From NCBI GenBank assembly GCA_019309485.1, contig JAFDGC010000034.1:1-47560 (forward strand): 47,560 nt of DNA. Reading direction: 5' to 3'. The notes below the pieces were generated by a model. That model saw nothing but the letters and a program-made list of their open reading frames with translations. It did not search any database and had not been told where the DNA came from. Positions 34,321 to 42,633 of the stretch are shown here, piece by piece. Position numbers and translations under genes: made by a program. The first letter of the stretch is position 1. Each line of letters begins with the position of its first letter. The DNA is from Deltaproteobacteria bacterium (GTDB lineage Bacteria; Desulfobacterota; Desulfobacteria; Desulfobacterales; UBA2156).

Positions 34321-35304
34321 TTACTTGAGGATTCCTTTTTCCTTGAAGTATTTCTCAGCGCCCGGATGCAGCGGGATTCCCATCCCGATCAACCCTTTTT
34401 CCATGGAGATGTCCTGGAATTTGGCGTGGGCTTTTTTCAATTGTGCCAAATCCGAATACATGGCACTGAGAATTTTGTAAACGATATCCGCTTCCAGATC
34501 GGCTCGGGCGGAAAGCATCGCCATCACCGAAACGGTCGGGATATCGTTGTCATTACCCTTGTAGGTGCCACCGGCGACGACCTGTTTGGCGTAAAAGGGA
34601 TATTTAGCGATCAGCTTGTCCACATTCGGGCCTTCGATGGGAACGATATCTGTATCCACGATCAACGCGGTGTCCATGATAACCGCGGCACCTACGGCCA
34701 CCGTGAAAAAAGCGGCGTCCAGACGTCCGTCTTTGATATAATCCGCAGACTGGGAGGCGGTGAGCTGTTCGGCTTTGGCCAAATCATCCGTCTTCAGACC
34801 CCAGGCTTCGAGGATTTGTTTGGCATTCTCCGTGGTGCCCGATCCCACCGGACCGATGGCCACCTTTTTGCCTTTCAAGTCGGCAACGGATTTGATGTTG
34901 GAATCCTTGCGGGCAATGAGCTGGACGTGTTCCGGGAAGAGCGTGCAGACACCGAGCAGATCTTTAATCGGTTTGTCAAACATCCCCTTTTTTCCATAGT
35001 GGGCGTAGGAGGCGATGTCGTTCTGCAGGATGGCAAAGTCCGTATCTCCGGCCCCAATCAGCTTGGCGTTGGCCACGGATGCTCCGGAGGATTCCGCGGT
35101 TACTTTGATGCCGTCGTCCTTCAGGTGCTTCCACGCGATACGGGAAATGGCCCCTGCCATGGGAAAATAGGCTCCGGTTACCCAGCCGGCCGCAATGGAA
35201 ACATAGCGTCGTTTAGCCGCGTCCACGGGGCCGGAAGGAAGTGCGAATACAATGGCCAGTACAAACGCGATACTCCAAATCATCAACTTGTTTTTTTTCG
35301 TCAT
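34321..35304 (-). CDS. TAXI family TRAP transporter solute receptor
   Basis: This is the periplasmic receptor of the second TAXI-TRAP system, 327 residues. Signal peptide: MTKKNKLMIWSIAFVLAIVF, with cleavage near VDAAK. The mature start YVSIAAGWVTGAYFPMAGAI and the GKKVAIGPVGSGTTENA stretch are typical. The C-terminus GIPLHPGAEKYFKEKGILK is nearly the same as in the first receptor, and the last codons are almost identical in nucleotide sequence as well. A strong AAGGAGGAG site precedes the ATG. The neighbours (aminotransferase, BKACE) suggest that the ligand is an amino or oxo acid. Confidence 0.94.
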   Translation of the reverse strand: MTKKNKLMIWSIAFVLAIVFALPSGPVDAAKRRYVSIAAGWVTGAYFPMAGAISRIAWKHLKDDGIKVTAESSGASVANAKLIGAGDTDFAILQNDIASYAHYGKKGMFDKPIKDLLGVCTLFPEHVQLIARKDSNIKSVADLKGKKVAIGPVGSGTTENAKQILEAWGLKTDDLAKAEQLTASQSADYIKDGRLDAAFFTVAVGAAVIMDTALIVDTDIVPIEGPNVDKLIAKYPFYAKQVVAGGTYKGNDNDIPTVSVMAMLSARADLEADIVYKILSAMYSDLAQLKKAHAKFQDISMEKGLIGMGIPLHPGAEKYFKEKGILK

Positions 35305-35421
35305 AACTCCTCCTTCAGGTGAATAGATTGATTCGTTAGTAGCCTGGTTTTTTCGACACCTTCCTTTATTTATATCCTGCCATCACCTCCTTTGATATTT
35401 CTGGTTTGTCGGTTTTCCCAT

Positions 35422-36249
35422 TCATATGGATCGATCGGGCATGTGGTCACAGGCTCGGTTGTCATCATCGTCGAAATATCCCATGGCTTGAGAAATGCGG
35501 GCTGCATAGGTGACAACCGCCGGCACCATGACCGTTTCGATATAAGTGTCGTCATGCCGGGCCTTGTGAACAGCCATATTGAGGGCGGCAATGGTTTCGC
35601 CCGTTTGATTCAGGATCGGCGCCGCCACCGAACACAATTCAGGAGACAGTTCCCCGTTATTGACGGCATAACCCTGGCGGCGGACCTGTTCGATGATCTT
35701 TTCCAGTTGCTTGACGGTAGTTACCGTGTGTGGCGTATACGCCGTGAGCGGTGACGCCTTCAGACGTTTGCGCAGCTCTTTCACAGGCAGCCTGGACAAA
35801 AGCACCCGTCCCATGGAGGTACAAAAAGCCGGCAGCTTGGATCCGATCGTCAGGTTGATGGTCAAAATAGACCGGGTTTTTATACGGTCGATGTACAGGA
35901 TCTGGTCGTGATCCAGAATGGCGAGGTTAAAAGTCTCGCTATACTCCCGGCTGGCCTTGACGAGGTAGGGGTGGGCGGTATTCCAAAGCTCCGAGGAGCG
36001 GAAAAGGCCGTGACCAAACCTCAGGATCTTCGGTGTGAGCCGGTAGGTTTTCCGGTCCGTATCGGTTTCGACAAATCCGAGTGCCTGGAGGGTGTACAGG
36101 AAACGATAAGTCGTGGGCGGCGTCATATCCATCCGCTTGGCAATCTGGCTCAGCGTTGCCGGTTCCCCTGCTTCGGCTACGTGTTCCAGCAGTTTAAGGC
36201 CGCGGGCAAAGGAATGAATAAAATAGCGTTCGTCCAATTTATTTCCCAC
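35422..36249 (-). CDS. IclR family transcriptional regulator
   Basis: This is a DNA-binding regulator that probably controls the adjacent TAXI-TRAP/aminotransferase/BKACE operon. It has 275 residues from the GTG at 36249. The N-terminal winged helix is FIHSFARGLKLLEHVAEAGE through LSQIAKRMDMTPPTTYRFLY. The C-terminal ligand domain holds LAILDHDQILYIDRI, SMGRVLLSRLPV and a GELSPELCSVAAPIL segment typical of IclR. A TTG at 36237 is an alternative start. Open frame continues upstream to 36393, but that stretch contains the palindrome and promoter-like sequence and no ribosome site. It is encoded on the same strand as the operon, 117 bases upstream of the receptor gene. Confidence 0.9.
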   Translation of the reverse strand: MGNKLDERYFIHSFARGLKLLEHVAEAGEPATLSQIAKRMDMTPPTTYRFLYTLQALGFVETDTDRKTYRLTPKILRFGHGLFRSSELWNTAHPYLVKASREYSETFNLAILDHDQILYIDRIKTRSILTINLTIGSKLPAFCTSMGRVLLSRLPVKELRKRLKASPLTAYTPHTVTTVKQLEKIIEQVRRQGYAVNNGELSPELCSVAAPILNQTGETIAALNMAVHKARHDDTYIETVMVPAVVTYAARISQAMGYFDDDDNRACDHMPDRSI

Positions 36250-36268
36250 TGCGAAATAATATATCGCA
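36250..36268 (-). promoter_or_regulatory. Candidate autoregulatory IclR operator
   Basis: TGCGA and TCGCA form an inverted repeat with a 9-base AT-rich centre immediately before the iclR start codon. The centre holds a TATTAT -10-like hexamer, so binding would block the regulator's own promoter. Confidence 0.4.
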
Positions 36269-36620
36269 AAACAAAACATACAACTGACGAAAACACAAGC
36301 TTTTTGTAGTTGTCCGGGAGTGACCATAGGACGACTTCCGGGCTTGAAAGCAACGCCATCGGGGAGAGGCACAGTCCGCATAACAAGGGTCAAAGTGAAG
36401 TGATAGAACTTGCTTTTTTTACGAACGGATTAAGCACGAGCATGAATTGTATTTTACCGGCATCTGCACCTCAAAATATGGGAACGTTTCCTTGCCGTGC
36501 TCTTCGGATAAATCGATACCCAAATGAAGATCGGCTGTTAATGCGGAAATTCTCGGCAGAAGACCATCATTTGGGCCGATTCGGGCATGGCTCGTCGGGT
36601 CAGCGCCGCCGACGGGTTGT

Positions 36621-36845
36621 TTAAAAATCATCTTTGGATTGATAAACCACCGATCCGGCTTCCGGAACACAGGTCATCCGCTCCAGGGAAAATGATGCCC
36701 GAATGATGTACCGGGCCAGGTTTTCCATGGATGTCTGATCCCGGGGGAGGATTCTTTTGCCGCAATAGACATTGAACCCGGTATGGCGCCATTGTCCGTC
36801 ATCAAGAGGGCATGGATGCAAAGCAAAAAAACAAGAAAGATTGAA
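36621..36845 (-). pseudogene. Decayed IS91-like (Y2) transposase fragment
   Basis: On the minus strand the peptide from about 36782 to the stop at 36621 reads TGFNVYCGKRILPRDQTSME, then NLARYIIRASFSLERMTCVP and a V-V-Y-Q-S-K end. This matches the segment of IS91-family transposases containing LxRYxxRP. Just upstream, in another frame, LCIHALLMTDNGA resembles the HxH catalytic region, so at least one frameshift and large deletions have occurred. The rest of the 868-base gap (36250-37117) holds the IclR control region and no other gene I can support. Confidence 0.6.
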
Positions 36846-37117
36846 AAACCGTATTGGATTTGAATGGGTCCTGTGATAGTGTAACCAATTATTTTCGCTG
36901 GATTTCACGTTTTTCCAATCGTCTGGAACCGGACCGTGCGGCAAAAAAGGAAAATGCATGGACCGCAAGAAACGTCTTCCTTTTGTCTTCGAAAAAGAGG
37001 ATGCCGACAGCGTCCATAGGGTCCTGATCCGGGGAATCTTCTGGCGCATCTTCGCATTACAGCCATCCAGCCGCCGGATAAAGCGATTTTGGCCCGCTGG
37101 AGAAAGGAGGGGGCCGG

Positions 37118-38044
<927 letters not shown>

Positions 38045-38047
<3 letters not shown>

Positions 38048-38152
38048 TCCGAACGCTTCTCCCAATTCCCTCCTTTTAAGCCGGGGTCGAGGGAAGCCAT
38101 CGTCAAACGAATTTTTTCCTTAACCGGGAGCCCGACTTTCAGGCGGGCGCCA
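38045..38152 (+). repeat. Two-stem-loop interspersed repeat, copy E
   Basis: TGATCCGAACGCTTCTCCC, the returning arm GGGAAGC, the linker TTTTTTCCTTAACCGG and the second hairpin (GCCCG...CGGGC) with GCGCCAC follow the order of copies A and B. The stem sequences differ but still pair, which suggests selection for structure. It starts at the stop codon of the SUMF1-fold gene. Confidence 0.75.
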
Positions 38153-38190
38153 CTTCTCCCGCCGGAGGCGGATCAGTATCGGAAAATGCG

Positions 38191-41100
38191 ATGAAGCGGC
38201 TGCTGAGCCGATGGCTGAAAATCTACGAGGGTGAAATCACCCTCTTTCTATGGACCGCGGCCCTCCTTTTTTTGGTCCGAAGTTCAGGAATGATCCTGAA
38301 TAATTATGCGGAAACAGCCTTCCTCAAGCGTTACGGGGTCGAGTACCTTCCCATTGTCAACATGATCAATGCGTTTGCCACCTTTGCGGTGATGGGGGTG
38401 CTCACGGCCCTCATGACCCGTTTCAGGGACGCCAGGCTTCTGGCCTATCTTTTTGTCTTTTGCGGCGGTTCGGTGGGCGTGTTGCGCCTATTGATCCCTT
38501 ACGATATCGACCTGATTTATCCGATCCTGTTCATGTTGAAGGCCCAGTACGAGGTCCTGCAGGCGCTCCTTTTCTGGAATCTGGCCAACGATCTTTTCAA
38601 TACCCGGCAGTCCAAGCGCATTTTCCCCTTGGTGACGGCCGGCGGTGTCATCGGCCTGATCATCAGCAGCTTCGGAACCCCTTTTCTGGCCAAAACGCTT
38701 ACCTTTGACAATCTGCTGTGGACGTATCTCGGCCTGTGCATTGCCGCCGCCGTCGTGGTGAAAGGGATGAGCCGCCGATTTCCGGCCCTCCTGATGGCGG
38801 GGACAAAGGGGAAGCGGATCAAGAAGCGCAGCGCCATGCTGGAAGGGATAAAGAATGTCCTGCCCCTGATGAAAGAATCCGTCCTGTTGAAGGTGATGAT
38901 CGTTTTGACCCTGATGCCCAACGTGGTCATTCCCATCATGAACTACCAGTTCAACTTCGCCGTCAACGAACAGTTTGCCACCGAAGGGGCCCTGGTCCAG
39001 TTTTTCGGCTATTTCCGGGGCGTTCTCAACATCATCAACCTGGTGATCCTCATGTTTGTGGGGCGCATCTACGGGCGGTGGGGACTTCCCGTGGCGCTCA
39101 TGTTCCATCCCTTCAATTACCTGATGGCTTTTTTCGCCTTCTTGATGCGGTTCGATGTCTTCTCGGCGATTTATGCCCGCATGTCGACGAATATCCTCAG
39201 GACCACCATCAATATTCCGGCCAACGCGGTGCTCATGGGGCTGTTTCCCGAATCCTACCGCAGCTTGGTGCGGCCCTTTTTAAGGGGCACCGTGGTACGC
39301 ATCGGGCTCTTCGTGGGATCGGGCTTGATCCTGTTGTCCGAGCCCTTGTTCCATCCCCGGTTTCTTTCCCTTGCCGCCTTTCCCTTTGTGGCGGCGTGGA
39401 TCGTGGCGCCTTTTATCTTGAAAAAGCGGTATGCGGACATCCTCCTGGATCTGGTGGCCACCAATGTATTGGATCTGAAGACCATGGAAGAAAAGGATAT
39501 CAAAGGATTGTTTGCGGAAAAACGGATCCACAGCCGACTTGCGGATCTTTTTCTTTCCGCTGACGGAAAAGATGCCTTGTGGTACGGCCGGCTCATGAAA
39601 ACCGTATCCCCTCAAGAGCTGGATGAATTGATTGTAAAAAAGATCCAACGGGTGGGCGATGAAACAAAAATCGCGCTGCTGGATCTGCTCGCCTCCCGGG
39701 CCGGTGCCAGGGCCGAACCCGTCATCTTGAAACTTTACGACCCTGAAAACACGCCGTTGAGCCGGGCGCTGGTCCGGACGGCCGGGCGTATGGAGGGCGG
39801 AGATTTTCGAGAACTGTTCCAAAACGCTTTGGAGACCTCCACCGATTTAAACGTCAAGGCGTGTGCATTGGGGGGACTCTGCCGGAAGGCGCCGGAAGAA
39901 TACGGCGCTGCGGTTTCGGCATGGCTTTCTTCCGAACAGATGGAGACCCAGAGGGCCGGTGTCATAGCAGCCGGGACATCGAAGGATCCCGGCTTTATCC
40001 GGCCCCTGCTGGCGTTTTTGGAAAACCCGGACAACGCCCCCCTGGTGCCCGATATTCTCAGGGGACTCAGGGAACTTCAAACACCCGGTTTGAACCGCAT
40101 CACTTCCGCCTATCTATCCCATCCGTCCGAGACGATTCGTGCGGCAGCCCTGGAAATCTTGGAGGTGAGCGATGAAGAAGCCCTGCGGCACGCCATTTCC
40201 CTCATGGGGGATTCCTCCGATACGGTGTACGCCCTGGCCAAGGAGAAGATCCTTTCGGCGTCATATGTGGATGGAACGCTTCTCGTGGAGTCTCTGGGGC
40301 TGCCCCGGCGGAGAATCCGGGAATGCGTCTTCGAGCTCTTCCAACGATTGGGAATCAAAAACATCGACACCTACCGGTTCGTTCGAAACCAGGTGGAGAT
40401 GGGATACCGGAATCTATGGGAGGCCGAAACCCTGAAAAGCCTTCCCGAAAAGCCGGAAAGGGATCTGATGATCGATCATCTCCTTCAGGAAAAGACGGCG
40501 CGTCTGGAAAACTGCTTGCGGGTACTGGCACTTCAACACCCCGACGGAAGAATGAAAATTCTTGTCCGGGGGGTTTTTTCCTCCGATGCCCGCTTCCGCG
40601 CCAACAGCATGGAGGCCCTGGAAGACCTCTTGGATGCCGCCTTGTCGAAAATTTTGTTCCCCCTGTTGGAAGACACGGACGTTTCCCAGCGTCTGGCCGC
40701 GGGACGCCGGTTTTTTTCGCTCCCCCCGGTGGGAACCCAACCATGGTCCCTTTTGTCGGATCTGTTGACCAAGCCGAACTGGGTGACGGTGATTCTTGCC
40801 CTGTCCCTTTTACGAGACGCCCCGCCTGAAGCGGCGGATTTGAATGGGGTGCAAAAGCTGACGGATTCGAAAAATCTTCACATCCGGGAAATGGCCGGCA
40901 TGATTTTAATCCAAAACCAGAAAACCGCGGATAAGAAGGAAGGCGCGATGGAACAGACGATCACCATTCCGGATAAAATATTCCATCTCAAGGGGATTGA
41001 GATATTCGAGGGGCTTTCCGTGAGCGAAATGGCGGCCGTGGCCTCGGTGACGGAAGAGATGACGTTTCAGGCCGGAGAGATCGTGATCCAGGAGGGCGAT

Positions 41101-41397
41101 CCCGGGGACACCATGTATCTGATTATCGAAGGCGAAGTCTCCGTCATCAAGGACGCCGGTACGGAAACCGAATTCGAACTGGATCGGATCCGTGAGGGGG
41201 ATTATTTTGGAGAAATGGCCCTTTTCGAGGATTTGGTACGGTCGGCCACCATTAAAACGGAAGCCCCGTCCCGCTTCCTTGTGTTGGATAAAGGGGAGTT
41301 TAAGGAGATCGTGAAGGAGTACCCGGAGATCGCCCTGCATATCTGCAAGGTGCTCAGCAACCGTCTCCGGAAGCTTCATGAAAAGGTTCGGATTTAG
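38191..41397 (+). CDS. Nucleotide-transporter-like membrane protein fused to HEAT-like repeats and a cyclic-nucleotide-binding domain
   Basis: This is a 1068-residue three-part protein. Residues 1-430 hold about a dozen membrane helices resembling ATP/ADP (Npt/Tlc) translocases and related MFS proteins: FLVRSSGMILNNYAETAFLK, FNTRQSKRIFPLVTAGGVIG and TNILRTTINIPANAVLMGLF. Residues from about 440 to 910 are soluble alpha-helical HEAT-like repeats (LDLLASRAGARAEPVILKL, IRAAALEILEVSDEEALRH). Residues 930-1065 form a cNMP-binding beta barrel with GEIVIQEGDPGDTMYLIIEG and the phosphate cassette FGEMALFEDLVRSATI. Transport gated by cAMP/cGMP or by membrane state is possible; the substrate is unknown. 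It follows the SUMF1-fold gene across repeat copy E. Confidence 0.88.
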   Translation: MKRLLSRWLKIYEGEITLFLWTAALLFLVRSSGMILNNYAETAFLKRYGVEYLPIVNMINAFATFAVMGVLTALMTRFRDARLLAYLFVFCGGSVGVLRLLIPYDIDLIYPILFMLKAQYEVLQALLFWNLANDLFNTRQSKRIFPLVTAGGVIGLIISSFGTPFLAKTLTFDNLLWTYLGLCIAAAVVVKGMSRRFPALLMAGTKGKRIKKRSAMLEGIKNVLPLMKESVLLKVMIVLTLMPNVVIPIMNYQFNFAVNEQFATEGALVQFFGYFRGVLNIINLVILMFVGRIYGRWGLPVALMFHPFNYLMAFFAFLMRFDVFSAIYARMSTNILRTTINIPANAVLMGLFPESYRSLVRPFLRGTVVRIGLFVGSGLILLSEPLFHPRFLSLAAFPFVAAWIVAPFILKKRYADILLDLVATNVLDLKTMEEKDIKGLFAEKRIHSRLADLFLSADGKDALWYGRLMKTVSPQELDELIVKKIQRVGDETKIALLDLLASRAGARAEPVILKLYDPENTPLSRALVRTAGRMEGGDFRELFQNALETSTDLNVKACALGGLCRKAPEEYGAAVSAWLSSEQMETQRAGVIAAGTSKDPGFIRPLLAFLENPDNAPLVPDILRGLRELQTPGLNRITSAYLSHPSETIRAAALEILEVSDEEALRHAISLMGDSSDTVYALAKEKILSASYVDGTLLVESLGLPRRRIRECVFELFQRLGIKNIDTYRFVRNQVEMGYRNLWEAETLKSLPEKPERDLMIDHLLQEKTARLENCLRVLALQHPDGRMKILVRGVFSSDARFRANSMEALEDLLDAALSKILFPLLEDTDVSQRLAAGRRFFSLPPVGTQPWSLLSDLLTKPNWVTVILALSLLRDAPPEAADLNGVQKLTDSKNLHIREMAGMILIQNQKTADKKEGAMEQTITIPDKIFHLKGIEIFEGLSVSEMAAVASVTEEMTFQAGEIVIQEGDPGDTMYLIIEGEVSVIKDAGTETEFELDRIREGDYFGEMALFEDLVRSATIKTEAPSRFLVLDKGEFKEIVKEYPEIALHICKVLSNRLRKLHEKVRI

Positions 41398-41452
41398 TTA
41401 ATCGGAACCAAAAGGGTTGATCCGAATCCAAAGTTGCACTAAAACCGTCACG

Positions 41453-41642
41453 AGCCTTTTGTTGATGAACTCGTAAAAAGGCTGATTTTGTTCGCGCCGC
41501 AACCCTTTTCGGGTGATCCAAAGGGTTTCGCTGAATCTCAAGAACTCGACACAAGTGTCTCAAACAGCTTGAGATTTTTAACGCTCAACCCTTTGTCTCT
41601 CTTTTTCCGAAAAGGCTTGAACGGCGCTCACAAAAGCCTTTT
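41453..41642. repeat. Palindrome-dense element at the 5' end of the ATP-grasp gene
   Basis: Four consecutive stem-loops were found: AGCCTTTT/AAAAGGCT (41453-41483), AACCCTTT/AAAGGGTT (41501-41527), ATCTCAAG/CTTGAGAT (41535-41575, enclosing GACACAAGTGTC) and AAAAGGCTT/AAGCCTTTT (41610-41642). The outer hairpins share the same arm sequence in opposite order, as in a small insertion with inverted ends. The last one overlaps the first codons of the ATP-grasp gene. Confidence 0.65.
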
Positions 41643-42633
41643 TACGATGGCGTCCATCGAGCCCGTCAACGAAACCACCAGTCATCTCATGTATGAATGC
41701 AACGAGCGGGGGCACGCCGTTTATTTCCTGGAACCCCACGATGTTTATATCCGAAAGGATGAAGTCGTGGCCCGGATGCACAACATCACCGTATCCAAGG
41801 GGCTTTCCATGAAGCAATACTGGCGGGCGTTGATCCACTGCCTGAAAAAAGACGAACTGATCTTTGAAAGCCTCTGCGATCTGGATGCCCTTTTTTTGCG
41901 GAAAAACCCGCCCTTGAACTACCGTGTCCTGGAATTTCTCCAGCCGGTGGTCGGCCAGGTGTTCATGATCAACAGCATTCTGGGACAGATTATCGGAAAC
42001 AGCAAATTATACACGCTCAATTTTCCGGACATCATCCCGGAAACCCATGTATCCAGGGATCCGCTCCGCCTGAAAAAGCTCATCGACGAATTCGGAGGGG
42101 CCATGGTGGTCAAACCCCTGGCGAGGTTCGGGGGGGAAGGGGTCATCAAGGTGAGCGACCGGGACCGGGAAAATCTCAACTCTTTGATTCACTATTACAT
42201 CCGGGCATACAAGGAATACCCCGAACGGGAACCCATCATGGTCCAGGAATATCTGAAAGCCGTCAAGGCCCAAGGGGACGTGCGGATTCTTCTCCTCAAC
42301 GGAGAAATCCTCGGGGCCATGCGCAGGATACCCAAAAAAGGGGACTTCCGGACGAACATTCATGCGGGTGCAACGGTGAAAAAGCATGAAATCACCTCCC
42401 GCGAAAAGGAAATCTGCAAGGCCATCAAAGACAAAATCGTCGCCGACGGGCTTTATTTTGTCGGCATTGATGTGATTGCCGGAAAACTCGTGGAGATCAA
42501 TTGCGTCAGCCCCGGCGGAATTCCGCGGATCAACCGGATCAACCGGGTGCAACTGGAGAAACGCGTCATCGATTTCATCGAAGACCGGGTCAAGATCAAA
42601 GGGAACATTCGGAAAAAAACGGAGAAAACATGA
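41617..42633 (+). CDS. Glutathione-synthetase-like ATP-grasp ligase
   Basis: This ATP-grasp enzyme is related to prokaryotic glutathione synthetase, about 338 residues. The pre-ATP-grasp start SLFTMASIEPVNETTSHLMY then ERGHAVYFLEPHDVYIR fits the family. The ATP site is AMVVKPLARFGGEGVIKV near residue 165, followed by EPIMVQEYL, DVRILLLNGEILGAMRRIP and the Mg-binding GKLVEINCVSPGGI near residue 295. The start codon is uncertain: the TTG at 41617, the ATG at 41647 and a TTG at 41488 are all in frame, and none has a good site except a weak one at 41488. A palindrome-rich element covers this region. The stop overlaps the next gene's ATG, coupling it to the peptide transporter. It may make a gamma-glutamyl-type dipeptide; this is inference. 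Confidence 0.82.
   Translation: MNGAHKSLFTMASIEPVNETTSHLMYECNERGHAVYFLEPHDVYIRKDEVVARMHNITVSKGLSMKQYWRALIHCLKKDELIFESLCDLDALFLRKNPPLNYRVLEFLQPVVGQVFMINSILGQIIGNSKLYTLNFPDIIPETHVSRDPLRLKKLIDEFGGAMVVKPLARFGGEGVIKVSDRDRENLNSLIHYYIRAYKEYPEREPIMVQEYLKAVKAQGDVRILLLNGEILGAMRRIPKKGDFRTNIHAGATVKKHEITSREKEICKAIKDKIVADGLYFVGIDVIAGKLVEINCVSPGGIPRINRINRVQLEKRVIDFIEDRVKIKGNIRKKTEKT

Noticed and set aside
36419-36670. Minus-strand frame with LTADLHLGIDLSEEHGKETF
   Set aside because: Part of it reads like protein, but it overlaps the transposase remnant, has no ribosome site and matches nothing I know.
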